In this document: in pieces, positions 1 through 7,159 of the stretch
How positions within the stretch are numbered: the stretch's first letter is position 1
Layout: each line of letters begins with the position of its first letter
Source: Rhizobium sullae
GTDB taxonomy: Bacteria; Pseudomonadota; Alphaproteobacteria; Rhizobiales; Rhizobiaceae
DNA length: 64,000 nt
Assembly: GCF_025200715.1 (NCBI RefSeq)
Contig: NZ_CP104143.1
Coordinates: 2,108,001-2,172,000 of the forward strand
Reading direction: 5' to 3'
Notes under the pieces: generated by a model
What the model was told of the DNA's origin: nothing
Seen by the model: the letters and a program-made list of their open reading frames with translations, nothing else
Databases searched by the model: none
Position numbers and translations under genes: made by a program

Positions 1-626
1 TTCGTCAGCGAATGCACGATGATATCGGCGCCATGCTCGATCGGCCGGATGAGGTAAGGCGTCGCCATCGTATTGTCGACGATCAGCGGTAGGCCGCGTC
101 TGTGCGCCACCTCGGCGATCGCGGAGATATCGACGAAGGTGCCGCCCGGATTGGCAAGGCTCTCGATGAAGATCGCCCGCGTCTTCTCGTCGATTTGGCT
201 TTCGAAGCTTGCCGGATCGGCGGAATCGGCCCAGCGCACCTGCCAGCCGAAATTCTCGAAGGCATTGCCGAACTGATTGATCGAGCCGCCGTAAAGCTGC
301 CTTGCCGCGACGAAATTCTCGCCCGGCCGCATGATCGTATGAAAGACGATGACCTGCGCGGCATGACCGGACGCCACGGCAAGCGCTGCGGTGCCGCCCT
401 CAAGGGCCGCCACGCGCTCCTCCAATACCGCCTGCGTCGGGTTCATGATGCGCGTATAGATATTGCCGAAGGCCTGGAGGCCGAAGAGCGAAGCGGCGTG
501 ATCGGAATCGTTGAAGATGAAGGCTGTCGTCTGGTAGATAGGCGTCGCCCGCGCCCCCGTCGCAGGGTCGGGCTGCGCACCGGCATGGATTGCCAGCGTA
601 TTGAAACCCGGATCGTTCTTCGCCAT
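1..626 (-). CDS. O-acetylhomoserine sulfhydrylase-type PLP enzyme (N-terminal part only)
   Basis: The gene runs off the left edge, so only the first 208 residues are visible. The protein starts MAKNDPGFNTLAIHAGAQPD, followed by the Cys/Met-metabolism PLP-fold signature TPIYQTTAFIF and a VDNTMATPYL stretch whose Asp contacts the cofactor ring nitrogen. The sequence stops at VHSLT, exactly where the PLP lysine is expected, so that codon is split by the window edge. Members of this family use O-acetyl- or O-succinylhomoserine and sulfide to make homocysteine in the cytoplasm. I cannot separate MetY from MetZ without the C-terminus. The ATG at 626 is preceded by a strong GGGAGGACGAC site, which fixes the start. 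A CoA-binding protein gene lies upstream on the same strand. Confidence 0.9.
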   Translation of the reverse strand, partial: MAKNDPGFNTLAIHAGAQPDPATGARATPIYQTTAFIFNDSDHAASLFGLQAFGNIYTRIMNPTQAVLEERVAALEGGTAALAVASGHAAQVIVFHTIMRPGENFVAARQLYGGSINQFGNAFENFGWQVRWADSADPASFESQIDEKTRAIFIESLANPGGTFVDISAIAEVAHRRGLPLIVDNTMATPYLIRPIEHGADIIVHSLT

Positions 627-730
627 GTCGTCCTCCCGTCGCTATCGATGGCGGGAGCATAGACTACGATCCGCAAAAGTTAACCGCTTTGCGTTTCAGC
701 CATCGGACGTTCCCCGAAAAATCCATGCAC

Positions 731-1159
731 TCATGCGGCAAGGCGCGGGATTTCGATTGCGGGGCAGCGGTCCATCACGACCTTTATACTGGCCGCTTCT
801 GCCTTCGCCGCGGCAGCATCGTCGCGCACGCCAAGCTGCGACCAGATTACCTTCGGCCTCCATATAAGCGTCAGAGCCTCATCCACCACGCCCTGGAGAT
901 ATTCGGAGGCGCGAAACACATCGACCATATCGACCGGCACTGGGATATCGGCGAGCCGGGCGTAGACGAGCTGGCCCTGGATCTGCTTGCCTGCCTGCCC
1001 GGGATTTACGGGAATGACATTGTAGCCGCGCGACAGGAGATAGCCCATCACGCCGTTGCTCGGCCGTGCCGGATTGGGCGACGCGCCGGTCAGCGCAATC
1101 GTCTTCACGGAGTTCAGAATTCCGGCAATGTAATCATCAGGATAACGGTCGTGGTTCAT
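731..1159 (-). CDS. CoA-binding domain protein (YccU-like)
   Basis: This 142-residue protein is a single Rossmann-like CoA_binding_2 domain. It shows the early glycine-rich turn TGASPNPARPSNGVMGYL (residues about 20-37), then NVIPVNPGQAG and a strand reading VDMVDVFR. Family members bind CoA or a related nucleotide, but no reaction is established for this stand-alone form. A longer reading frame upstream is open to 1258, but the ATG at 1159 has GGAGGAAAGCC just before it and begins MNHDRYPDDYIAGIL, so I use that start. It is transcribed toward the sulfhydrylase gene with about 100 bp between them and may share its transcript. It diverges from the small secreted protein gene at 1257. Confidence 0.82.
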   Translation of the reverse strand: MNHDRYPDDYIAGILNSVKTIALTGASPNPARPSNGVMGYLLSRGYNVIPVNPGQAGKQIQGQLVYARLADIPVPVDMVDVFRASEYLQGVVDEALTLIWRPKVIWSQLGVRDDAAAAKAEAASIKVVMDRCPAIEIPRLAA

Positions 1160-1216
1160 CGGCTTTCCTCCAGCCGCCACTATCTGCAGAAAGTTGAAAC
1201 CGGCGGCTTTTTTCGG

Positions 1217-1230
1217 GCGTATATATACGC
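1217..1230. promoter_or_regulatory. Perfect 14-bp palindrome between divergent genes
   Basis: GCGTATATATACGC is fully self-complementary. It lies 26 bp before the start codon of the secreted protein gene at 1257 and 57 bp upstream of the CoA-binding protein gene on the other strand. A TTGAAA at 1194-1199 lies about 20 bp upstream of its TATATA core, a poor but possible promoter spacing. The site could be an operator overlapping a -10 region. This is inference from position and symmetry only. Confidence 0.4.
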
Positions 1231-1256
1231 GCTCAGGATCCAAGGAGGAACAACCC

Positions 1257-1580
1257 ATGAAAAAACTTGCTCTCGCCGCAGCACTTGTCCTTGCGGCCGC
1301 GCCGGCACTGGCGATCTCCCGCTACAATCCGCTTTCCATGACCTGCCAGAGCGCGCGTGCCACCATCCACAATCAGGGCGCCGTCATCTTCCGCTGGACC
1401 TCGCCGCGCGGCCTGCCGCTTTACGATCGTTACGTCCGCAACAGCCGCTACTGCGATGCCAACGAATACGCGGAGTGGAAGAACATACCGACAAGAGACG
1501 ACCGATCCTGCCCGGTTCTCAATTGCCAGAGCATCGACAACCTGGACGGGATGTTCTTTGTGCCGGACAATTACTTGTAA
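1257..1580 (+). CDS. Small secreted protein of unknown function
   Basis: This 107-residue protein begins with a clear signal peptide (MKKLALAAALVLAAAPALA, cleavage near residue 19). The mature part is about 88 residues with four cysteines, two of them close together near the C-terminus (SCPVLNC), which suggests disulfides in the periplasm. I recognise no enzyme motif. The ATG at 1257 follows a near-ideal AAGGAGG site, so the start is well supported. It is likely monocistronic, with AT-rich DNA downstream. I infer export from the signal peptide; the function is unknown. Confidence 0.75.
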   Translation: MKKLALAAALVLAAAPALAISRYNPLSMTCQSARATIHNQGAVIFRWTSPRGLPLYDRYVRNSRYCDANEYAEWKNIPTRDDRSCPVLNCQSIDNLDGMFFVPDNYL

Positions 1581-2056
1581 TCCTCCGCAGCGATGCGAAA
1601 ACGATTTCGTAAAGGCCGGAACCAATCAGCAGCCGACTTTTGGCTGTTCGAAATGATTCGAATTACTACTTGGGTTTGCATCAAAATGGATATAGCAAAA
1701 TTATAGAACAATCTCCTTATTACAGAAGTATAAATCGAAGGAGGACTAAGCGGAGAAATATTATCATCTATTAAGCTTCTTTCGTCTTCCTTTTGTTCCT
1801 TTTTCGTTCGCATATCTATTAGAAACATCTCATAGTTGAATAAGTATGACTAAAATAAACGCATGTCGAGCGCACGCTTTACGGGCCGATTTTGCAATGC
1901 TTTAACCGCGGAATTTGAATGTCACAATTCCCATTTCTGAACAGAAGGCCAGCCGCTGGTTGCAAAATACGCCCCGCAAGATTGATTTCTACGTGAACGC
2001 GGCTCATACCGTGTTCCCTCCAGATTGCCTCCCGTTTCTCCATTCCGGTCCGCATC
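1581..2056. other. AT-rich gene-free stretch
   Basis: Between the secreted protein gene and the DMT transporter there are 476 bp with no convincing gene. Bases 1650 to about 1860 are much richer in A and T than the rest of the window. A weak hairpin (CAGCC 1630-1634 with GGCTG 1642-1646) lies just after the secreted protein gene and may end its transcript. A GAAGGAGG at 1737-1744 looks like a ribosome site, but no start codon or reading frame follows it. Short frames on either strand have no recognisable product. Confidence 0.5.
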
Positions 2057-2893
2057 GTGTCCCTCGACGTCATTCTGCTCGTTCTCTTCGGCGCATTTTT
2101 GCACGCAACATGGAACGCGATCATCAAGGCCGGAACCAACAAGTCGCTGGACGCGGCGCTGGTTTCGGCCGGCGGGGCCGTCGCGGCGATGCCGTTCCTA
2201 GCCTTCCTGCCATTGCCGCAGCCTGCGGCCTGGCCTTTCATCGGCGCATCGGCGATCCTGCAATTTGCGTATTTTCAGCTGGTCGCGGCCGCTTACCGCG
2301 CAGGCGATATCGGCCTCGTCTATCCGCTGATGCGCGGTTGCGCGCCGCTCCTAATCACCGCCACAAGCGGTTTCGTACTGAACGAGAGCCTTTCGGGCGG
2401 CGCTCTTATCGGCACGATGACGATCTGCGCCGGCATTCTGACGCTTGCCTTCGAGGCGCGGCACGGCAGCCGGCATGCCATCATGCTCGCGCTCGTCAAC
2501 GCCTGCGTCATCGCCAGCTATACCTATGTCGACGGCATTGGCGCGCGCATTTCCGGCAATGCTATTTCCTATACGCTGTGGATGGCGCTGCTGCCGCCGG
2601 TGCTGCTTTTCGCCTGGGCGATCGGCCGGCACGGGCTCTTCACCGTTGCCGTTCACGTCCGCTACAACTGGTGGCGCGGTCTCCTCGGCGGCTCAGGCTC
2701 GATTGCCTCCTACGGGTTCGCCCTCTGGGCCATGACAAAGGCGCCTGTCGCCACCGTCGCCGCGCTGCGGGAAACGTCGATCCTTTTCGCACTCATCATT
2801 TCCGTCGTAGTGCTGAAGGAAAAGGCGAGCGTCTGGCGCTACATCGCCGGTGCGGTCATCGCTCTCGGCGGACTGATCCTGAAGCTGGGGTAA
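2057..2893 (+). CDS. EamA/DMT-family membrane transporter
   Basis: This 278-residue integral membrane protein has about ten hydrophobic segments arranged as two EamA repeats. The first repeat opens with FGAFLHATWNAIIKAG, and the end of the second reads LRETSILFALIISVVVLKEK, both typical of drug/metabolite transporters. The substrate cannot be read from the sequence; members export amino acids, sugars or other metabolites through the inner membrane. The start is GTG at 2057 (VSLDVILLVLFG). A longer upstream frame exists but encodes no membrane segment. It stands alone on the plus strand, and its 3' end lies 3 bp from the end of a decayed antitoxin gene on the opposite strand. Confidence 0.83.
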   Translation: MSLDVILLVLFGAFLHATWNAIIKAGTNKSLDAALVSAGGAVAAMPFLAFLPLPQPAAWPFIGASAILQFAYFQLVAAAYRAGDIGLVYPLMRGCAPLLITATSGFVLNESLSGGALIGTMTICAGILTLAFEARHGSRHAIMLALVNACVIASYTYVDGIGARISGNAISYTLWMALLPPVLLFAWAIGRHGLFTVAVHVRYNWWRGLLGGSGSIASYGFALWAMTKAPVATVAALRETSILFALIISVVVLKEKASVWRYIAGAVIALGGLILKLG

Positions 2894-2896
2894 GGC

Positions 2897-3085
2897 CTAC
2901 GCAGCAGATTGAGCTGGATCCTCTTCCGAAATCCGCTCGCCGTTTTCACGCTCCGCAACGGCAACAGATTGCAGATTGAGCCAAAACTGCGGATCGCTTT
3001 AACGGCCGAGGTGAAGCGGGGCTGACGGCACGCTTCTCGTTGAGAATTTCCGAAATACGGCCACGGATGCGGACGAACGTCGAAC
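2897..3085 (-). pseudogene. Decayed HigA-family (XRE) antitoxin gene
   Basis: Read on the minus strand, two different frames give consecutive pieces of a HigA-type antitoxin. One frame gives VRIRGRISEILNEKRAVSP, the conserved recognition-helix region. The next usable frame gives LHLGR, then a stop, then DPQFWLNLQ, followed by VAVAERENGERISEED and a stop at 2897-2899. In intact HigA proteins these segments are joined as ...RLGRYFG.DPQFWLNLQ..., so a small deletion and frame change destroyed the gene. No start codon or N-terminal third is recognisable upstream, and no HigB toxin gene is adjacent, since the neighbour is an enoyl-CoA hydratase. I see the peptide fragments directly; the family call is from memory. 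Confidence 0.7.
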
Positions 3086-3097
3086 ATTGCCTTCCTG

Positions 3098-3931
3098 CTA
3101 CTCGCCCGTCCATTCCGGCATCCGCTTTGCAAGGAACGCGCCGATGCCTTCCTCCGCGTCCGCGGTCAGCATGTTGTCGACCATCACCTGGGCCGCATAG
3201 CTGTAGGCTTCTTCCACAGGCATATCGAGTTGGCGGTAGAAGGCCTCCTTGCCGATCTTCAGCGTCAGCGGCGATTTCGAGGCGATGACGGACGCGTATT
3301 TCGTCACGACCTGCGTCAGGTACTGCCTGGGCACGATGCGGTTGACGAGGCCGAAATCCTTGGCGGTCGAGGCATCGATCGTCTCGCCGGTCAGCAGCAT
3401 TTCCATCGCCTGCTTGCGGTGCGCGGCGCGCGTAACGGCGACCATGGGCGTCGAGCAGAAGAGCCCGATATTGACACCCGGCGTACAGAAGGTCGCATTG
3501 TCGGTGCAGATCGCCAGATCGCAGGAGGCCACGAGCTGGCAGCCTGCTGCCGTTGCCAGGCCTTCGATCTCCACGATCACCGGCTTCGGCAGGCGGATGA
3601 TTTCCAGCATCAGATCGGCAGCGAGTGCAAATGTCTCCTCGAAGAAGGCCACCCCGTCGTCCGGATCGGCGCGATGGGCCGTCAGTTCTTTGAGATCGTG
3701 GCCGGCCGAGAAGACGTTGCCGGTCGATGCGATGACCACGACGCGGACAGCCGTGTCCTTTGCGGCGTTTTGCAGTTCGCCCATCAACGTTTCCATGACA
3801 GCGATCGAAAGCGCGTGGGCCGGCGGATTGTTGAATGTCAGCCGCAATATGCCGTCGCTGAACTGGCGAAGGACGAGTGCACCCTCACCCGCTTTGCTTG
3901 GATCCTTCCTGAAGGATACGACTTCGGCCAT
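3098..3931 (-). CDS. Enoyl-CoA hydratase/isomerase (crotonase) family protein
   Basis: This 277-residue crotonase-fold protein has the oxyanion-hole elements AGHDLKEL (near residue 75) and GLATAAGCQLVASCDLAI (residues about 124-141). The two catalytic glutamates of true hydratases appear to be replaced: the usual GCEL is GCQL here, and the usual QPE of the second site reads TPG. This resembles the ECHDC3-like branch, so simple hydration of enoyl-CoA is doubtful, although acyl-CoA binding is likely. The ATG is at 3931. The PaaI-type thioesterase gene at 4005 diverges from it with 73 bp between, so the two probably share a control region and possibly acyl-CoA metabolism. Confidence 0.85.
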   Translation of the reverse strand: MAEVVSFRKDPSKAGEGALVLRQFSDGILRLTFNNPPAHALSIAVMETLMGELQNAAKDTAVRVVVIASTGNVFSAGHDLKELTAHRADPDDGVAFFEETFALAADLMLEIIRLPKPVIVEIEGLATAAGCQLVASCDLAICTDNATFCTPGVNIGLFCSTPMVAVTRAAHRKQAMEMLLTGETIDASTAKDFGLVNRIVPRQYLTQVVTKYASVIASKSPLTLKIGKEAFYRQLDMPVEEAYSYAAQVMVDNMLTADAEEGIGAFLAKRMPEWTGE

Positions 3932-4004
3932 GCTCTAACTCCTCACATTGCGATTTCGTGCTAACAGTTCTGGCACAAGCTACCGGCAATTTCGAGGAGA
4001 AGCG

Positions 4005-4430
4005 ATGCAACCGGTGATGACGATCGCGGAGCTCCGCCAATTTCTGGAAACCGACTTCCCGCAAATCCATACAGACGGCCGCGTCTTCACGGTGACGGAC
4101 ATTACGCCCGGCAGCGTCTCGATGCAGCTCGATCCATCCGACCGGCACCTGCGCCCCGGCGGCACCGTGTCCGGCCCTGCCCTCTTCACGCTGGCGGACG
4201 TCACCGCCTACGCCGCGGTGCTCGCCCATGTCGGCCCCGTCGCGCTTGCCGTCACCACCAGCCTCAACATCAACTTCCTGCGCCTGCCGAAGCTGCAGCC
4301 GACGACCTGCACCTGCAAAATCCTCAAGCTCGGAAAGCGGCTCGCCGTCATCGAGGCGGCCATCTTTCAACAGAATCCGGCCGAATTGGTGGCCCATGCA
4401 ACGGCAACTTATTCGATTCCGCCGCGATAA
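4005..4430 (+). CDS. PaaI-type hotdog thioesterase
   Basis: This 141-residue hotdog-fold protein carries the characteristic stretch GTVSGPALFTLADVTAYAA, in which the Asp serves as the catalytic acid in PaaI-like acyl-CoA thioesterases. Near the C-terminus LNINFLRLPK and VAHATATYSIP complete the fold. It probably hydrolyses acyl- or aryl-CoA thioesters in the cytoplasm, but the substrate is unknown. I place the start at ATG 4005, which follows GAGGAGAAGCG. An upstream in-frame ATG at 3948 would add 19 residues with no family match. It is divergent from the crotonase gene and followed by the rplM promoter region. Confidence 0.82.
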   Translation: MQPVMTIAELRQFLETDFPQIHTDGRVFTVTDITPGSVSMQLDPSDRHLRPGGTVSGPALFTLADVTAYAAVLAHVGPVALAVTTSLNINFLRLPKLQPTTCTCKILKLGKRLAVIEAAIFQQNPAELVAHATATYSIPPR

Positions 4431-4508
4431 ATTTACGGTAGCATATTACCACATAAGCAACACATTGATTTTGTTCCGTATTTTTTATAGTAGAGCGAAT
4501 AGGTAATA

Positions 4509-4537
4509 TTGACCGTTAAAGCCTTTCCCTCTATACA
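4509..4537 (+). promoter_or_regulatory. Promoter of rplM-rpsI
   Basis: TTGACC at 4509-4514 and TATACA at 4532-4537 are separated by exactly 17 bp, close to the sigma-70 consensus used in rhizobia. Transcription would begin near 4544, giving a 5' leader of about 117 nt before rplM. A second, less well spaced pair (TTGATT 4465-4470, TATAGT 4486-4491, spacer 15) lies just upstream. Confidence 0.6.
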
Positions 4538-4538
4538 C

Positions 4539-4639
4539 CGCGCCAGAAACGCAGCCTTTCCGGGCGGCTTTCTTTTTGGCGCGCCTTCGGGTGCGTCAAA
4601 CCAAGCAACAAGAAACGCCCTTGGCCCTCGGGCTCAGGG
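4539..4639 (+). promoter_or_regulatory. Structured leader upstream of rplM
   Basis: The leader holds two hairpins. The first is bounded by CGCGCCA (4539-4545) and TGGCGCG (4577-4583), with an inner AGCC/GGCT stem. The second pairs CCCT 4618-4621 and GCCC 4624-4627 with GGGC 4630-4633 and AGGG 4636-4639 around symmetric internal loops. Ribosomal protein operons are often autoregulated through such leaders, and L13 leaders are known in other bacteria. The predicted transcript start falls inside the first outer stem, so that stem may form only in a longer transcript. The regulatory role is inference. Confidence 0.35.
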
Positions 4640-4660
4640 ATCCGAAAGAGAGAATTTACT

Positions 4661-5125
4661 ATGGCAACCTTCTCCCAGAAGCCTGCAGAGGTGGAGAAGA
4701 AGTGGGTGATCATCGACGCCGAAGGGCTTGTCGTTGGCCGTCTCGCTTCCATCATCGCTATGCGTCTTCGCGGCAAGCACAAAGCTACTTTCACGCCTCA
4801 CGTTGACGACGGCGACAACGTTATCGTCATCAACGCCGACAAGGTCGTTTTCACCGGCAAGAAGTATTCCGACAAAGTCTACTACTGGCATACCGGTTAT
4901 GCCGGCGGCATCAAGGAGCGTAGCGCTCGCCAGATCATCGAAGGCCGCTTCCCGGAGCGCGTCCTTGAGAAGGCCGTTGAGCGCATGGTTCCGCGCGGCC
5001 CGCTCGGCCGCCGCCAGATGAAGAACCTCCGCGTCTACGCCGGTTCCAACCATCCCCATGAAGCCCAGCAGCCGGCCGTCCTCGACGTCGCCAAGCTGAA
5101 CAAGAAGAATGTAAGGAGCGCCTAA
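4661..5125 (+). CDS. rplM: 50S ribosomal protein L13
   Basis: The 154-residue product is a full-length L13 protein of the large ribosomal subunit. Family landmarks are [16 protein letters not shown] near the N-terminus, [17 protein letters not shown] in the middle, and [20 protein letters not shown] toward the end. It has the extended N-terminus ([15 protein letters not shown]) seen in alphaproteobacteria. The ATG at 4661 lies 9-12 bp after a GAGAGA ribosome site. rpsI starts 2 bp after the stop, so the two are translated from one message that begins at the promoter near 4509 and ends at the terminator near 5621. Confidence 0.98.
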   Translation: MATFSQKPAEVEKKWVIIDAEGLVVGRLASIIAMRLRGKHKATFTPHVDDGDNVIVINADKVVFTGKKYSDKVYYWHTGYAGGIKERSARQIIEGRFPERVLEKAVERMVPRGPLGRRQMKNLRVYAGSNHPHEAQQPAVLDVAKLNKKNVRSA

Positions 5126-5127
5126 GA

Positions 5128-5595
5128 ATGGCTGACCTCTCCTCCCTGAAGGATCTCGGCACGTCGTCGGAAGCAGCTGCTCCCGTTCACGTCCGCAAGG
5201 TCGATTCGCTTGGCCGCTCCTATGCGACCGGCAAGCGTAAGGACGCCGTAGCCCGTGTTTGGCTAAAGCCCGGCTCAGGCAAAATCACCATCAACGGCAA
5301 GGACTTTTCGGCATACTTCGCCCGTCCAGTCCTTCAGATGATCCTGCGCCAGCCGATCGTCGCAGCTAGCCGCGACGGCCAGTTCGACATCGTTGCAACT
5401 GTTGCAGGCGGCGGTCTTTCCGGCCAGGCCGGTGCCGTTCGTCACGGTCTTTCCAAGGCACTCACCTACTTCGAGCCGGGCCTTCGCGGCGTGCTCAAGA
5501 AGGGTGGCTTCCTGACCCGCGACAGCCGCGTCGTCGAGCGTAAGAAGTACGGCAAGGCCAAGGCCCGCCGTTCGTTCCAGTTCTCGAAGCGCTAA
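5128..5595 (+). CDS. rpsI: 30S ribosomal protein S9
   Basis: The 155-residue product is S9 of the small subunit. It shows [56 protein letters not shown] and the basic C-terminal tail ending FQFSKR that reaches the P-site tRNA. An N-terminal extension of about 25 residues before the conserved core is usual in alphaproteobacteria. It is the second gene of the rplM-rpsI operon and is followed 25 bp later by a rho-independent terminator. Confidence 0.98.
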   Translation: MADLSSLKDLGTSSEAAAPVHVRKVDSLGRSYATGKRKDAVARVWLKPGSGKITINGKDFSAYFARPVLQMILRQPIVAASRDGQFDIVATVAGGGLSGQAGAVRHGLSKALTYFEPGLRGVLKKGGFLTRDSRVVERKKYGKAKARRSFQFSKR

Positions 5596-5620
5596 TCGCT
5601 TCGGCATACGGATTTTTGCG

Positions 5621-5650
5621 AAGGCCGGGTTTTCCCGGCCTTTTCTTTTT
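5621..5650 (+). terminator. Rho-independent terminator after rpsI
   Basis: AAGGCCGGG (5621-5629) pairs with CCCGGCCTT (5634-5642) around a TTTT loop and runs into TTTTCTTTTT (5641-5650). The position and T-tract fit the end of the rplM-rpsI message. The hairpin also lies just past the 3' end of the convergent Lrp gene and could serve both. Confidence 0.88.
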
Positions 5651-5666
5651 GCCACCCTCGCAACCG

Positions 5667-6128
5667 TCAGATCGGCAGCTCGGTCGTCGACTTCAGTTCG
5701 CGCAGGACGAAGCTCGAAACCACGTTGCGCACATGCGGATTGCGCATCAGGTAGCGTGTCATGAAGGCTTCGTAGGCCTCGACGTCGCGCGCCCTGATCT
5801 TCAGCATATAGTCGAACGTCCCCGACAGCGCGTAGCATTCCATGATCTCGGGCCGGTCGCGCACTGCGGCGGCAAAGGCTTCGATCGCCTCCTCGTGGTG
5901 ATCCTCCAACGTCACATGGGCGATGATGCAGAGCTTGAGATCAAGCTTGGCCGGATCGAGAAGCGCCACGCGCTTGCGAATGACGCCTTCCGTCTCGAGT
6001 TCCTGCATTTTGCGCCAGGCAGTGCTTTGCGACATGCCGGCCTTTTCGGCGAGTTCGGCAAGCGACAGACCGCTGCCGGCCTGCACAAGCTGCAGGAGTT
6101 TGCGGGCCGCTTTCACGTTTTCTTTCAT
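5667..6128 (-). CDS. Lrp/AsnC-family transcriptional regulator
   Basis: This 153-residue protein has an N-terminal helix-turn-helix (LSLAELAEKAGMSQSTAWRK, residues about 21-40) and a C-terminal RAM/AsnC ligand-binding domain containing YALSGTFDYMLKIRARDV. The overall length matches the family. I choose the ATG at 6128, because GGAGAGGGGAAA lies just upstream and the product aligns with normal Lrp length; an in-frame start at 6170 would add 14 unlikely residues. It diverges from the phenylalanine hydroxylase gene with about 155 bp between them. Such regulators often control the neighbouring amino-acid gene, so aromatic amino-acid sensing is a reasonable inference. Confidence 0.88.
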   Translation of the reverse strand: MKENVKAARKLLQLVQAGSGLSLAELAEKAGMSQSTAWRKMQELETEGVIRKRVALLDPAKLDLKLCIIAHVTLEDHHEEAIEAFAAAVRDRPEIMECYALSGTFDYMLKIRARDVEAYEAFMTRYLMRNPHVRNVVSSFVLRELKSTTELPI

Positions 6129-6144
6129 TTTTTCCCCTCTCCGC

Positions 6145-6175
6145 GGATTATTCTCCCATATTCCAACCATAATCC
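6145..6175. promoter_or_regulatory. Inverted repeat between lrp-like gene and phhA
   Basis: GGATTAT at 6145-6151 is repeated inverted as ATAATCC at 6169-6175, with 17 bp between the arms. It lies 17-47 bp upstream of the Lrp-type gene start and about 110 bp upstream of phhA. Arms spaced by about two helical turns suit a dimeric or oligomeric Lrp-type regulator. Binding is inferred from position only. Confidence 0.4.
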
Positions 6176-6284
6176 GGCAATGCTGAAATGTTTACCCGCA
6201 TTTCCGGGATATAATGGTGGTGACATGACAGCCGGCGACTGAAATTGCCCCAACTCATTGGATCAGAAGAACGGGAGGCCGCTC

Positions 6285-7076
6285 ATGACCAAGGAAAGCA
6301 CCTACACGGCGAACCTGCCGGATGCGGACGGCATCTATCACTACACGACCGAGGAAGACCAAATCTGGAGCGAGCTTTATCAGCGCCAGATGACGCTGCT
6401 CGCCGACAAAGCCTGCCGGGAATATCTGGACGGCGTGAAGACGCTCGGATTGAAGCCGGACAAGGTTCCGCAGCTTCGCGACGTCAACCGGCGCCTCAAT
6501 GAAACCACCGGCTTCGGCGTGGAAGGGGTGCCAGCCCTCATCCCGCCGTCGCGCTTCTATGAATTGCTGTCGCAGGGCAGGTTTCCACTGGCGACGTTCA
6601 TCCGCCGCCGCGAACACATCGACTACATCGAGGAGCCGGATATCTTCCACGAGGTCTTCGGCCATTGTCCGCTGCTGACCAACCAGAGCTACGCCAATTT
6701 CGTGCGCCGCTTCGGCGAGAAGGCTGTCGGCCTCGGAAAGGGATATTCTTGGCATCTGTTCCGGATTTTCTGGTTCACGGTGGAATTCGGCCTGATCAAA
6801 ACGTCGCAGGGACGCCGCTGCTTCGGCGCCGGCATTGTCTCCTCGCCCAGCGAGACGCGGGCGGCGATGGAGGGCAAGGCATGCGAGTTCCGGCCCTTCG
6901 ACCTGAAGACCGTGCTGAGGACGCCATACCGGATCGACATCGTCCAGCCAATCTACTACGTGATTGACAGCTTTTCGCAGCTGGAGTCGATCATCGAAGA
7001 AGATATCGGCGCCCGCATCAACGAGGCCAAGGCGCTCGGCGACTTTCCGCCGACATTCGAAGCCAAGGCGTCCTGA
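6285..7076 (+). CDS. phhA: Phenylalanine-4-hydroxylase
   Basis: This 263-residue protein is the single-domain bacterial form, which converts phenylalanine to tyrosine with tetrahydropterin, O2 and Fe(II). The iron ligands are visible: the two histidines in EPDIFHEVFGHCPLL (about residues 112-126) and the glutamate in FWFTVEFGLIK. Pterin- and substrate-site segments such as GYSWHLFRIFWF are also present. There is no N-terminal ACT regulatory domain, as expected in bacteria. The ATG at 6285 follows GGGAGG; an upstream TTG at 6258 is less likely. Divergence from an Lrp-type regulator suggests control by aromatic amino acids. Confidence 0.95.
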   Translation: MTKESTYTANLPDADGIYHYTTEEDQIWSELYQRQMTLLADKACREYLDGVKTLGLKPDKVPQLRDVNRRLNETTGFGVEGVPALIPPSRFYELLSQGRFPLATFIRRREHIDYIEEPDIFHEVFGHCPLLTNQSYANFVRRFGEKAVGLGKGYSWHLFRIFWFTVEFGLIKTSQGRRCFGAGIVSSPSETRAAMEGKACEFRPFDLKTVLRTPYRIDIVQPIYYVIDSFSQLESIIEEDIGARINEAKALGDFPPTFEAKAS

Positions 7077-7159
7077 GAGGCCGGAATCTCGCTTCCTTCG
7101 AGCTTGCCTTGTCGGCTCTGATTGTCCAACGTCGCGCCAAGCTATAATGGAGGGACGCC

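Noticed and set aside
1571..1828. 85-codon minus-strand frame in the AT-rich patch.
   Set aside because: It has no ribosome site and a composition typical of random AT-rich DNA.
1879..2007. Minus-strand 42-codon frame with a good GGAGGG ribosome site.
   Set aside because: The product has no pattern I recognise, and it overlaps the AT-rich spacer. It is possible but not supportable by one sequence.
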